In this document: positions 37,068-45,943 of the stretch, in pieces | How the letters are laid out: the number at the start of each line of letters is the position of its first letter | How positions within the stretch are numbered: position 1 is the first letter of the stretch | NCBI RefSeq assembly: GCF_000170895.1 | Contig: NZ_ABCS01000031.1 | Span: forward strand, 25,138-89,137 | Reading direction: 5' to 3' | Origin: Plesiocystis pacifica SIR-1 | GTDB taxonomy: Bacteria; Myxococcota_A; Polyangia; Nannocystales; Nannocystaceae | Length of the DNA: 64,000 bases | Made by a program: the position numbers and the translations under genes | The notes under the pieces: model-generated | Database searches by the model: none | What the model was told of the DNA's origin: nothing | The model's input: only the letters and a program-made list of their open reading frames with translations

Positions 37068-38681
37068 TCAGCGTCGGCGGAGGACCTGCAGCGTCACCTG
37101 CATGCCGCTCATGTCGATCCAGCCGTGGTCCTCGACGCGGAGCCCGGCCGAGCGACCGGCCTTGGCCGTCGCGCGGGCCGAGGGTGTGACCCAGACCAGG
37201 CGCCCGCCGGGGGCGAGGACCCGCGCGGCGTGGTCGACGAAGCGCGCGAGGCTGGCGTGCAGGCCGTCGGCTCCGAGGGCGGTGCGGCGACCCATGGGCG
37301 GGTTGGTGAGGATCACCTCGGCGCCCTCGGGTCCGGGGCTGCCGGCGTAGACGTCGGCCTGCGTCAGGCTCAGGTCGGCGCCCTCGAGGCCAGCGGCGGC
37401 GACGTTGGCCCGGGCGGCGGCGATGGCCTCGGGGCTGCGGTCCGTGCCGCGCAGGCGCAGGCCAGGAGCGAGGCGCTCGCACTCGATGAGCTCGGCCGCG
37501 CAGCCGCAAAAGGGGTCCCAGACGCGCTCGCCCGAGCGCGGCGCGGCGACCCGGGCCATGAGCGCGGCGAGGGTGGGGTGGGAGGAGGCCGGGAGCGAGG
37601 CGACGCGGTAGGCGAAGCGATCGCCGCGCTCGCGCGGGAGGCAGACCAGGCGCCCGCGGGCCTCGTCGACCTCGACGGTCCAGCTCACCCCGCGGGAGTC
37701 GTTGCGCAAGGCCGCGGCCCGGGCGTCGAGGGTCTGGGCGACTCGCCACACGAGCGCGCGCCGGTGGCCGCCGCCGACGAAGCTCAGGCGAAAGCGCACC
37801 GGGCCGTCGGTGAGGGCCTGGAGGGTCCGCGCGAGGGCGGGGGCCTCGACGCCCGCGACGACGCGCTCTCCGAGCTCGCCGCCCGGGGGGAGGGGGAAGA
37901 CGAGGCCCCAGTCCAGGGGCGTGCGCAGGCGCTGGAGCTCGGCGGGAGAGCCCTGCCCGCGCAGGTGGACCGCCTGCTCGCCGAGGACCTGCACGCGCTC
38001 GAGCCAGCCCTCCGACAGCAGCGCGCGGGCCTCCTCGGCCACGAGCCGGCCCGCGCCGCGGCAGCGCAGGCGAACCTCGGCGGGGTGTTCGAGGGTCGGC
38101 GCGAGCGCGAGGGGGCTCGGCAGCGCGCTGGCCTGGCGGCGCTCGAGCAGGGTCCGGGCCCGGCCTGCGCGGCGCTGCAGCTCCGGGTCGGGGTTGTCTC
38201 TGAGGGCGTCGAGGAGCTCGAGCGAGGCCTCACCGCCGATGCGCCCGAGGGCCTCGACGGCCGCGCGCTGCTCGGGGAGCGCCGCCTCTCGGGCGACGCG
38301 GAGCAGGGCGTCCTCGTAGTCGCCGGGGAGCGCCTCGCCGAGCTTGCCCACGGCGCGCACGGCCTCGCGGACGACCCGGGGCTCGGGGTCCTCGAGGCTC
38401 GCGTCGAGCAGCTCCGGCAGGCCCGCCACCGGGACGCGCCCGGCGATGCGCGCGAGGCTCCGCAGGCGGAGGGCTCGCTCGGCGCCCTCTGCCTGGGCGA
38501 AGCTCTGCTCGAGCTTGCGCGCGACCCCGCCGTCTCCGCGGCACAGGGCCGCCGCGACGACCTTGGCCTGCGCGGGCTCGCGTCGAAGCGCGCGCCACAG
38601 CTCGAGTAGGCGCGCGACGTCGCGGGCCCCGGGGGTGAAGCCGCGGTCGCGGCAGCGCTCGAGCAAGGCCTGGTCGCTCAT
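37068..38681 (-). CDS. HEAT-repeat/THUMP-like RNA methyltransferase
   Basis: 537 residues. The C-terminal about 190 residues are a class I methyltransferase of the RlmKL/Trm14 (UPF0020) type: motif I D-P-F-C-G-C-A-A-E-L-I-E, then GTDRSPEAIAAARANV, and the catalytic N-P-P-M-G of N2-guanine methylases. Before it, a region with FPLPPGGELGERVV and RFRLSFVGGGHRRALVWRVA may be a THUMP-like RNA-binding domain. The first 190 residues are HEAT-like helical repeats (RVVREAVRAVGKLGEALPGD, EQRAAVEALGRIGGEASLEL), an unusual addition. Likely modifies guanine in rRNA or tRNA using SAM; the target is not determinable here. Confidence 0.75.
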   Translation of the reverse strand: MSDQALLERCRDRGFTPGARDVARLLELWRALRREPAQAKVVAAALCRGDGGVARKLEQSFAQAEGAERALRLRSLARIAGRVPVAGLPELLDASLEDPEPRVVREAVRAVGKLGEALPGDYEDALLRVAREAALPEQRAAVEALGRIGGEASLELLDALRDNPDPELQRRAGRARTLLERRQASALPSPLALAPTLEHPAEVRLRCRGAGRLVAEEARALLSEGWLERVQVLGEQAVHLRGQGSPAELQRLRTPLDWGLVFPLPPGGELGERVVAGVEAPALARTLQALTDGPVRFRLSFVGGGHRRALVWRVAQTLDARAAALRNDSRGVSWTVEVDEARGRLVCLPRERGDRFAYRVASLPASSHPTLAALMARVAAPRSGERVWDPFCGCAAELIECERLAPGLRLRGTDRSPEAIAAARANVAAAGLEGADLSLTQADVYAGSPGPEGAEVILTNPPMGRRTALGADGLHASLARFVDHAARVLAPGGRLVWVTPSARATAKAGRSAGLRVEDHGWIDMSGMQVTLQVLRRR

Positions 38682-38743
38682 CGGGCGCTTGTATGCGGGG
38701 ACGACCCAAACGGCAAGTCAGCCCGGCAAGTCAGCCCGGCGAG

Positions 38744-40105
38744 TCAGCCTCCGAGGGCGCCGCGCAGCCAGCCCATGAAGCCCGCCCGGCCGCCGCCCTG
38801 TTCGGGCGGGCCGAGGCGAACCAGCGGCACGACGGCATCCTCCTGGCCGTCGAGCATGGGCATGATCCGTCGGATGCACCCGCCGCAGCCCGTGCCGCAG
38901 CCCGTCGCCTCCTGGAGCGACTCGAGGGTGTCGACGCCGCCCGCGATGCAGCCGACCAGGGTCTGGCGATCGACGTTGAGGCAGCGGCACATGACCTTGT
39001 CCGGGGCGAGCTTGGCCGTGGCCTTGGCCGCCTTCTTGAGCAAGCGCCGCTGCGAGAGCGAGAGCGGGCTGCCGTCCAGGGCCAGGGTCTGGAGGCCGCC
39101 GACGTCCTCGTAGTGGCCGTCGTCCTCGAAGCCGACGATGCGGCCCTCGGCGTCGAGGTGGACCGGGGTCGCGGCGGCGATGTGCACGGTCTCGTGGACC
39201 TCGCTGCCGGTCTGACGCAAGGCGTAGCGCCCGTCGGGGCGGCGCAGGGCGACGAGCTCGCGGCCGTCGTGGAGCGCGAAGGTGGTCTGGATGCAGACCT
39301 CGCCGTCCTCGACGACGGTGTGCTGGCTGGCCAGGCCCAGGTGCGGCAGCTCGCGGCTGCGGATCAAGCTGCGCAGGAAGGCCTCGAGGGAGGGGTCGGC
39401 GGCGCGGAGGGCCCGGACCCGTTCCGCGGGCACGAAGGCGGCGCGGAGGTGGTGTTGGCCGACGACCGAGGCGTTGCGCGGCGCGTCGTTGAGCACCCCG
39501 GCCTCGCCGAAGCACTGGCCTGGGTAGAGGGTCGCGACGTGGACCGGCTCGCCCTGCTGAGACAGGACCACGTGGGCCTGGCCGGCGAGCACGAGGTAGA
39601 GCCCGTCCGCGGCCGCGCCCTCGCGGAACGCGAACTCCCCATCCTCCCAGGAGCGCTCCTCGCTCACGGCGAGCAGCGCCCGGAGCGGAGCCAGGGTGCG
39701 CCCCAGGCGGTTGCGCGTCCGGGCGGCGGACAGCGCCTCGAGGGCCGCGCGGCGCTGCTCGAGCAGCTTCAGGAAGGTGCTCCGATCGACCACGAGCACG
39801 CGACAGTCGGTCTGGGCGACGAGCGTCGCGTTGCGTTTGCCGCTCCCCCCCGGCATCAGGGCCTGCTCCCCGACCAGCGCGCCGGGCCCCTCCGTGTCGA
39901 GCAGGGTGCCGTCGGCCGCTCGGATCTCGAGGGTCCCGAGGGTCAGCAGGTAGGCTGCGTCGCCGTCGTCCCCGACCGTGCACAAGCGCTCGCCCGCGGC
40001 GAGGGAGCGGGTCTCTAGCTGTCGAACCAGGCGGACCAGGTGCCCCGCCGTCTGAATGGCGGTGAGCTGGCTGCGCTGAAGGATGGTCATCAAGGATGTG
40101 GACAT
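38744..40105 (-). CDS. Tandem cNMP-binding domains fused to BFD-like [2Fe-2S] domain
   Basis: 453 residues from ATG 40105. Two CRP-type cyclic-nucleotide-binding barrels follow each other: first with GERLCTVGDDGDAAYLLTLG and GEQALMPGG, second with FREGAAADGLYLVLAG and GQCFGEAGVLNDAPRNASV (the phosphate-binding cassette G-E-A with a following R-N-A-S). Then a linker, and a C-terminal BFD-like cluster domain with C-R-C and C-G-T-G-C-G-G-C. No DNA-binding HTH is seen, so it is not a CRP regulator; a ligand- and redox-sensing cytoplasmic protein is inferred. Transcribed divergently from the fatty-acid hydroxylase gene. A longer start at 40279 would run into that gene's promoter. Confidence 0.8.
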   Translation of the reverse strand: MSTSLMTILQRSQLTAIQTAGHLVRLVRQLETRSLAAGERLCTVGDDGDAAYLLTLGTLEIRAADGTLLDTEGPGALVGEQALMPGGSGKRNATLVAQTDCRVLVVDRSTFLKLLEQRRAALEALSAARTRNRLGRTLAPLRALLAVSEERSWEDGEFAFREGAAADGLYLVLAGQAHVVLSQQGEPVHVATLYPGQCFGEAGVLNDAPRNASVVGQHHLRAAFVPAERVRALRAADPSLEAFLRSLIRSRELPHLGLASQHTVVEDGEVCIQTTFALHDGRELVALRRPDGRYALRQTGSEVHETVHIAAATPVHLDAEGRIVGFEDDGHYEDVGGLQTLALDGSPLSLSQRRLLKKAAKATAKLAPDKVMCRCLNVDRQTLVGCIAGGVDTLESLQEATGCGTGCGGCIRRIMPMLDGQEDAVVPLVRLGPPEQGGGRAGFMGWLRGALGG

Positions 40106-40266
40106 GGCGGCGTGAACTCCATTCGTCCCAGGCGCGCACGTCGGGGACGAGTGCTCGCAGTGTAGTGCGTTTTTAAATTGCGGCTTATGTTGATACTGCG
40201 AAATCCGTATGCTGAAATGGCATCGAGACTTTTGAGGAAGTGTGATGTAAAATCGGCAGCGTCGAC
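40106..40266. promoter_or_regulatory. AT-rich divergent intergenic region
   Basis: 161 bases between two divergent starts and much richer in A+T than the surroundings (GCGTTTTTAAATTGCGGCTT, TGATACTGCGAAATCCGTAT). It probably holds promoters for both the cNMP/[2Fe-2S] protein and the hydroxylase. TGATACTGCGAAATCCGTATGCTGA may contain an operator; no defined box can be named. Confidence 0.45.
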
Positions 40267-41085
40267 ATGGACTCTGCAAACCTCGTGACCGAAGCCCTCA
40301 CCAACGGTGCCTTCTTCCTCGGCCGATCGTGGACGCGCTACCTCGTGGTCTGCGGCGGGGCCTTTGTGCTGTTCTGGGTGGTGTTCAAGGAGCGTTTTGC
40401 GCACCGGCGGATTCAGCGCCAGAACCCCGAGCGGCGCACTCTGCTCAGCGAGTTCCGGAACTCTCTGCTGGGAATCATCTTTTTTCTGCTACCGAGTGTC
40501 CTTTCCACGCCGCTGTACCTCAGCGGTCACATGAAGCTCATTACCGACCCATCGGCGACGAGCCCCGCGATGATTGCGCTCAGTTTCGTCCTGTTCGTCA
40601 TCGGCGCCGACACCTGGTTTTATTGGACCCACCGCGGGATGCACCACAGCAATGTCTATCGATTCACCCACGAGCTGCACCACCGGTCCAAGCAGCCCTC
40701 TCCCCTGGCCGGGTACGCCTTCAGCGCGATCGAGGGCTTCGTCCTGGGGCTCTACCTCCCGCTCGTGCTGCTCGTGTTCCCGGTCAACCGGGTGATGCTG
40801 TGGATCTTCGTGTTTTGGTTCACCTTCCTCGAGGCCTACGTGCACCTGGGCTTCGAGGTCCTGCCGCGCTGGATCGCCCGCAACCCCGTCACCAAGTTCC
40901 TGGGCACGGCCGTGTTCCACGACATGCACCACGAGAACGGGGCCTACAACTTTGGCGTCTACTTCACGTGGTGGGATCGGATGATGGGCACCATCCACCC
41001 GCAGTACACCGAGCGCTACGAGCAGGTGACCGAGCAGCGCCTGTTGTGGCGGGCGCCCGTGGACGGAGTCGAGGACTCGGTCTGA
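40267..41085 (+). CDS. Sterol desaturase/fatty acid hydroxylase family membrane protein
   Basis: 272 residues with at least four TM helices and the di-iron His boxes of the FA hydroxylase superfamily: W-T-H-R-G-M-H-H, T-H-E-L-H-H-R, and H-D-M-H-H-E-N with a final N-F-G-V-Y-F-T-W-W-D-R-M-M-G-T. The eight or more His ligands face the cytoplasm, and the enzyme would hydroxylate or desaturate a lipid or sterol using O2. The ATG lies within an AT-rich divergent promoter region shared with a [2Fe-2S]/cNMP protein, which might supply electrons or sensing; that link is inference. Confidence 0.88.
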   Translation: MDSANLVTEALTNGAFFLGRSWTRYLVVCGGAFVLFWVVFKERFAHRRIQRQNPERRTLLSEFRNSLLGIIFFLLPSVLSTPLYLSGHMKLITDPSATSPAMIALSFVLFVIGADTWFYWTHRGMHHSNVYRFTHELHHRSKQPSPLAGYAFSAIEGFVLGLYLPLVLLVFPVNRVMLWIFVFWFTFLEAYVHLGFEVLPRWIARNPVTKFLGTAVFHDMHHENGAYNFGVYFTWWDRMMGTIHPQYTERYEQVTEQRLLWRAPVDGVEDSV

Positions 41086-41089
41086 GCCT

Positions 41090-41821
41090 TCAGCCGGCGT
41101 CGATGCGGGCTTGCAAGCGCGCGACTCGATCGGGATCGAGCACGCCGAACTCGCGCTCGATGCCCGTGCCGACCAGGAAGGCGTCGGTGAAGTCGAGGTA
41201 GTCGGCCACGTTGTCGAGGGTCACCCCGGAGGCCAGCGCGAGGGCGGCTCCGTCCCTGCCCGCGAGGCCCTGGCGCATGCGCGCGAGCTTGTCGCGGTGG
41301 GCCGCGATGCCCGTGCCCGCGCCGCTCGTGCACACGACGTCCATGTAGCCGGCCGCGACCCGAGCGGCCTCGGCGAGCTGCTCGTCGGGGACTGGGCGTC
41401 GATACTTGAAGGCGACGCCGCCGAAGTAGAGGCCGTCCCAGTCGAGCTCGCGGCGGGCGTCGACGAAGGCCTGGGCCCGAGGCTGTTCGCGCGAGCCCTC
41501 GTGGACGTGGGCGTCGTCGGACCACAGCCCGTCGAGGCGCCCCGCGCAGCGCTCGAGGGCCCCGCGCAGGGCCTCGACGGGATCGAGGGCGAGGAGGTTG
41601 AGGCCGACCCACAGGCCGGGGTGGCGGGCGTGGACCTCGACGGCGAGGGCGAGGACCTCCTCGACGCGCATGCCCTGATCGATGAGGAAGACCCCGCGCA
41701 CGCCGGCCGCGACGCAGACATCGACCGCGGAGATCGCCTCGGCGTGGCCGATGGGGTGGATCACGGGCAGCAGCACGCGGGGGACACGGAACACCTGATG
41801 GACGCGGGAGCGAACCGCCAT
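41090..41821 (-). CDS. BtpA/SgcQ-like TIM-barrel protein
   Basis: 243 residues with TIM-barrel periodicity: LLPVIHPIGHAEAISAVDVC, G-V-R-G-V-F-L-I-D-Q-G, WVGLNLLALDP, then V-V-C-T-S-G-A-G-T-G, SGVTLDNVADYLDFTDAFLV-G-T-G-I at the C-terminal phosphate-binding end. This matches the BtpA/SgcQ family, whose members affect photosystem I stability in cyanobacteria and occur without known role elsewhere. Convergent with the hydroxylase gene (4 bases apart). Confidence 0.65.
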   Translation of the reverse strand: MAVRSRVHQVFRVPRVLLPVIHPIGHAEAISAVDVCVAAGVRGVFLIDQGMRVEEVLALAVEVHARHPGLWVGLNLLALDPVEALRGALERCAGRLDGLWSDDAHVHEGSREQPRAQAFVDARRELDWDGLYFGGVAFKYRRPVPDEQLAEAARVAAGYMDVVCTSGAGTGIAAHRDKLARMRQGLAGRDGAALALASGVTLDNVADYLDFTDAFLVGTGIEREFGVLDPDRVARLQARIDAG

Positions 41822-41858
41822 GGTGTCTATTCCACACTGAGGCGTGGCGATGTCGAGC

Positions 41859-43082
41859 TCACTGCGGGTTGGGCGTGAAGCCGCGGATGGCGATGAGCCG
41901 GTTCCCGCCCCCGAAGGTCGTGAACAGGAAGTCGCCGCTGAGCGCGTCGAGGTATGCGCCCTCGGCTCCGGTCAGGCCGGTCACGAAGTCGCGGCGGCTG
42001 TCGACCACGGGGTCGCCGTTGTCGTCGGCGTCGTAGGCCGCGAGGGTGCCGGCGGAGTACTCCGAGACGAGCAGGCCGTCGACGGGGAAGCCCGGGTTGT
42101 CGGCGCCGATGTGCACGAAGCCCTCGGGGCCGCCGACGATCTGGGTCTCGAGGGTGGCCGAGACGATGTCGAACAGGCCGTTGCCGTCGGGGGCGAGCTC
42201 GAGGGTGTACCACTCGCCGCCGGACCAGCTGACCAGCTTGAGCTGACCCTCGCCGGCGAAGCCCGGGGGCACGAAGTTGAGGCCGCCGGGCGAGGGCGTG
42301 ATCATGAAGGTGTCGAGATCGATGATCTTGTCCGTGGTCACGCTGCCGAGGGCCTGCTGCCCGAGCTCGTTGTTGGGCCAGCGCGCCAGGAACAGCACGT
42401 CGTCCGGGCCGTAGGTCACCCCGCCGTCGTTGAACGCGGCCTCGGCGAAGGGCTCGATCGGCGTGCCCGCCCAGCCCGTCACGTGGCAGCCCTCGTCGCG
42501 GGTGATCTCGACGGAGTAGAGCTGGCCGTTGGCGGTGTTGGCCGAGCCGCCGATGAGCAGCACGTTGGGGTCGTCGATCTTGACCGTGAGCCCGCCCCAG
42601 TTGCTGGGCACGGTGGGCAGGCTGCCGAGGTCGAAGCACTCGTAGAAGGGGGCGAACTCGTCGGTGAGCAAGATGCCCGCGTCGGCGCAGTCGACGGGGG
42701 GGACGGGGGGCTCGACGGGGTCGCACTCGAAGGGCGTGTCGGTGTCGGTGCCGGTGTCGGTCTCGGAGCCGGACTCGGTGTCGGTGTCGGTGTCGGTCTC
42801 GGTGCTGGACTCGGACTCGGTGTCGGTCTCGGAGCTGGACTCGGTGTCGGTGGCCGTCTCGGAGCTGGTGTCGGTGTCGGTGTCGGACTCGGAGTCCGAG
42901 CTGGAGCTGGAACCGGACTCGGACTCGGACTCGGACTCGGATCCTTCGGTGTCTTCGCTGTCACCGCTTTCACCGACCTCGTCCCCGGCCGCATCCTCGC
43001 CGCCGCCGCCGGGACAGGCGGTGAGCAAGAGCAAAGGCAGGCCGGCGCAGAGCCGGGGCGAGCGTCGCAGGGTCCATGGCAT
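41859..43082 (-). CDS. Lipoprotein with very long Ser/Asp/Thr/Glu linker
   Basis: 407 residues. Lipobox LTAC; linker of about 90 residues built from SESESES, TDTDTD and SSETDTES; then a propeller-like domain of about 280 residues with blades such as VLLIGGSANTANGQLYSVEI, DDVLFLARWPNNELGQQALG, EGFVHIGADNPGFPVDGLLV and GDFLFTTFGGGNRLIAIRGF. Strand pattern suggests a YncE/NHL-like propeller. Exported, surface-anchored; ligand unknown. Codons of the linker are repeats of TCG/GAC/GAG/ACC, making it prone to length change. Confidence 0.8.
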   Translation of the reverse strand: MPWTLRRSPRLCAGLPLLLLTACPGGGGEDAAGDEVGESGDSEDTEGSESESESESGSSSSSDSESDTDTDTSSETATDTESSSETDTESESSTETDTDTDTESGSETDTGTDTDTPFECDPVEPPVPPVDCADAGILLTDEFAPFYECFDLGSLPTVPSNWGGLTVKIDDPNVLLIGGSANTANGQLYSVEITRDEGCHVTGWAGTPIEPFAEAAFNDGGVTYGPDDVLFLARWPNNELGQQALGSVTTDKIIDLDTFMITPSPGGLNFVPPGFAGEGQLKLVSWSGGEWYTLELAPDGNGLFDIVSATLETQIVGGPEGFVHIGADNPGFPVDGLLVSEYSAGTLAAYDADDNGDPVVDSRRDFVTGLTGAEGAYLDALSGDFLFTTFGGGNRLIAIRGFTPNPQ

Positions 43083-43283
43083 GGAACCACGCTAGCGCGG
43101 GAAGCTACCGCGCCGATAGCCGAGCGTTAGAGTGCCACCCTTCAGTCGAGGATGGGCGTTAGAGAGCTCCCACGAAGGCTCCGAGGCCCCGAGTGGGGCC
43201 CGACTATCGGGTTGGGGGACGATGGGCTAGATTCAGCGCGAGGGTGAGACGGACCGCTCCGAGCTCGCCCGCGCTGCTCGGTC

Positions 43284-44354
43284 ATGAAACGCCGCTTCCC
43301 CGACGACCGCTCGAACCTCGAGGCCCGCTTCGCCGCCCAGCGCCTCGCCTTCGGTCCCATGATGTTCCAGGCCACGCGGGTGCTGCGTCGCTGTGGCGCG
43401 CTGGCCTTCCTCTACAAACGCGAGCTCGACGGAGCGAGCGTGGAGGAGCTCGCCGAGGCCGTGGACATCTCGCTCTACGCCGCTCGGATCTTGCTCGAGG
43501 CCGGGCTCGCCGCGGAGCTCGTGCAGCTCGAGGGCGATCGCTACGTGATCACGCGCGTGGGCTACTTCGTGCTCCGCGACCCGATGACCGAGGTCAACAT
43601 GAACTTCGTGCACGACGTGTGCTACCGGTCCATGTTCCACTTCGAGGAGGCCCTCGCCGAGGGCAAGCCGGCGGGGCTGCGCGAGCACGGCGACTGGGCG
43701 ACGGTCTACGAGGGGCTGACGCAGCTGCCGACGCACGTGCGCGACAGCTGGCTGGCCTTCGACCACTACTACTCCGACGGCGTGTTCGAGGGCGTGCTGC
43801 CCAAGGTGTTCGCCAGCGAGCCCGCGCGGGTCCTCGACGTCGGCGGCAACACGGGCAAGTTCGCTCTGGCCTGCTGTGGCCACGACCCCAAGGTCGAGAT
43901 CACCATCGTGGACTTGCCCCGGCAGCTCGAGCTCGCCAAGGCGAACCTGCGCGAGGCCGGGGTCGCGTCGCGGGTCGAGTTCGTCGCCGCCAACATGCTC
44001 GACCCCGAGGTCGCGCTGCCCGGGGGCCACGACGTGATCTGGATGAGCCAGTTCCTCGACTGCTTCTCCGAGGCCGAGATCGTCCACATCCTCGAGTGCG
44101 CGGCGCGGGTCATGGACGCCGACACGCGCCTGTACATCCTCGAGACCTACTGGGACCGCCAAGACTACGAGGCCGCCCGCTACGCGGTCATCAACACCTC
44201 GCTCTACTTCACGGCGATCGCCAACGGGAACAGCAAGATGTACCACTCCGAGCGCATGCAGGCCTGCCTCGAGCAGGCCGGGCTGGTGCTCGACGCGGAC
44301 CTCGGAACCATGGGCTACCACACCCTGTTCCGGTGCAAGAAGGCGCAGGGCTAG
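43284..44354 (+). CDS. SAM-dependent O-methyltransferase (winged-helix type)
   Basis: 356 residues. N-terminal dimerisation/winged-helix domain (LDGASVEELAEAVDISLYAA, then LEAGLAAELVQLEGDRYVIT), followed by a class I methyltransferase with motif I ARVLDVGGNTGKFALACC, acidic residue in ITIVDLPRQLELAKANL, and motif ANMLDP. This is the Methyltransf_2 layout used for small hydroxylated aromatic or polyketide substrates. Ends convergently with the ABA4-like gene, overlapping by four bases. Confidence 0.82.
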   Translation: MKRRFPDDRSNLEARFAAQRLAFGPMMFQATRVLRRCGALAFLYKRELDGASVEELAEAVDISLYAARILLEAGLAAELVQLEGDRYVITRVGYFVLRDPMTEVNMNFVHDVCYRSMFHFEEALAEGKPAGLREHGDWATVYEGLTQLPTHVRDSWLAFDHYYSDGVFEGVLPKVFASEPARVLDVGGNTGKFALACCGHDPKVEITIVDLPRQLELAKANLREAGVASRVEFVAANMLDPEVALPGGHDVIWMSQFLDCFSEAEIVHILECAARVMDADTRLYILETYWDRQDYEAARYAVINTSLYFTAIANGNSKMYHSERMQACLEQAGLVLDADLGTMGYHTLFRCKKAQG

Positions 44355-44794
44355 CTTGGCTCGGGCTCGGGCTCGGGCTCGGCGCCCTTGGTCAGCCAGC
44401 CCCGCAGCGCGGCGTAGACCAACAGACCCACGGGGCCGAACATCAAGGTGAGCACCAGGATGGGGCTGAGCTTGTAGCCGGCCTCGGGCGCGTCGCGGAT
44501 CATCCAGCGGGCGACGAAGAGGTCGAAGCACAGGTAGTGGGTCCAGCCGGCGAGGGCGGCCCACTCGTTGGTGAAGCCCTGCATGACGCCCGCGAGGCTC
44601 GAGAAGTTGCCGCCGTTGCCGGGCAGGGACAGGGCGTAGCCGAGCAGCGCGAGGTAGCAGGCGGCGAGGATCAGCCACGGCCACAGGGCGTCGGCGAAGT
44701 AGCGCGCGAGCTTGGACCGCGGCGCGAACATCCAGGTCAGCCAGATCGGCATGGGCAGGGCGTTGACGATGGAGAACACGAGCTCGGGGTCCAT
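44351..44794 (-). CDS. ABA4-like membrane protein (DUF4281)
   Basis: 147 residues with four TM helices. W-T-H-Y-L-C-F-D-L-F-V-A-R-W and FGPVGLLVY match the conserved parts of the ABA DEFICIENT 4-like family, known from plant neoxanthin formation and found widely in bacteria. A C-terminal EPEPEPEPS run follows the last helix. Lies beside an O-methyltransferase gene, convergent and overlapping by 4 bases. Its biochemical function in bacteria is not established. Confidence 0.75.
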   Translation of the reverse strand: MDPELVFSIVNALPMPIWLTWMFAPRSKLARYFADALWPWLILAACYLALLGYALSLPGNGGNFSSLAGVMQGFTNEWAALAGWTHYLCFDLFVARWMIRDAPEAGYKLSPILVLTLMFGPVGLLVYAALRGWLTKGAEPEPEPEPS

Positions 44795-44845
44795 GGTTTC
44801 CTCGCCGCCGTTCTACCCGCTGGCGGATGCCGGGGCCATCACCCG

Positions 44846-45560
44846 TCATCTGGGCGGTGCCTGGGTGACGCTTTTGGGCGGCTCGGAGCCCATCATGTAG
44901 GCCGCGTTGGCCGAGACCATCTCGATGGACGGCGAGGGCTGGGCCGGGTCGCCCCCCGGGCCGTCGGGGTCGAGGGCGGGGTGACCGGTGGTGTCGACGA
45001 AGGGCAGGTGCTGGGGCATGAGGGCCAGCTGCTCGCGGCTCGCCGGGTCCACCAAGGGGGCGCGGTAGACCGCCCGCTCGGCGTCGGTCCAGTCCCGGGT
45101 GTTGCTGCCGACGCACTCGGGGTCGAGCAGGAAGCACTCGATGAACCAGTTGTCGTCGATGATCGCCGGGTAGGCGGTGGCCGGGTCGATGAGGCTGTCG
45201 AACATGAAGTCCGGCACGATGTCGAGGCTGGGGAGGGGCAGGGCGGGCCCTTCGAAGAATACGAAGGCGCCGGCGCGCTCGGGGTCCATGCGCGCGGCGG
45301 CGAAGCCAAAGGGCACGCCCCAGTCTTGGAGCACGAAGGTCACGTTCTCGAGCTCGAGGCCGGCGACGAGCTCGGCGAGGTTCTCGGCGTGGGCCTCGGG
45401 GGTCAGCGGCTCGGTCTTGTCCGACAGCCCGAAGTTGATCATGTCGGGGACGATGACGCGGCCGTGCTCGGCGAGGGTGGGGATCATGTTGCGCCACAGG
45501 TAGGCCTGGGTCGGCACGCCGTGGACGAGGACGATGTGGGGCTGGCCTTCTTGCCTTGTC
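44846..45560 (-). pseudogene. Haloalkane dehalogenase-like hydrolase, truncated at both ends
   Basis: Core of an alpha/beta-hydrolase closest to haloalkane dehalogenases: oxyanion loop L-V-H-G-V-P-T-Q-A-Y-L-W-R-N-M-I-P, then VIVPDMINFGLSDK, and the nucleophile elbow V-L-Q-D-W-G-V-P-F-G-F with Asp in place of Ser. The first about 30 residues are missing: at about 45545-45560 the sequence changes to the end of a LysR-type gene on the other strand. The protein also stops shortly after SIEMVSANAAYMMGSE, before the region that would carry the catalytic His. Both ends lost, so inactive. Confidence 0.7.
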
Positions 45561-45766
45561 TGATCGGGGACGCGGATCCGGGCCTGCGCCGGGTCGGCGA
45601 CTACTTCATGGCCGACGGTCCGTGGGTCTGGGTGCTGACCCACCCGCAGCTGCGCGGGACGGCGCGGGTGCGGGCGTTCACGAAGTGGATGCGGGCCGTG
45701 CTCGAGCGCGATCGAGAGCTCATCGAGGGCCACCGACCGCAGCCGCGGGTCGCCGACCTTCGATGA
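45541..45766 (+). pseudogene. C-terminal fragment of a LysR-type regulator
   Basis: Plus-strand frame ending at 45766 reads GLAFLPCLIGDADPGLRRVG, then V-W-V-L-T-H-P-Q-L-R-G-T-A-R-V-R-A-F, the well-known last 65 residues of LysR substrate-binding domains. The first three quarters of the gene, including the HTH, are absent: upstream of 45541 lies the dehalogenase core on the opposite strand. A single deletion can explain both truncations, since LysR genes are often divergent from an enzyme they control. Confidence 0.65.
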
Positions 45767-45943
45767 GGCCGCGGCCCCGGCGGCTCAGCTCGCGCACGAA
45801 GCACCATCGCCCGCCCCATCGAAGACATCTGGAGTTTCGCTCCTTGGCCTCGACGCGCAGCGACGCACCTGACGACGCGCGGCGAATTTCAGCAGCTTGC
45901 TAGCTCGCCAGGCTCGGGTTTTCGTGCGATAGGGCGCTCGCCC

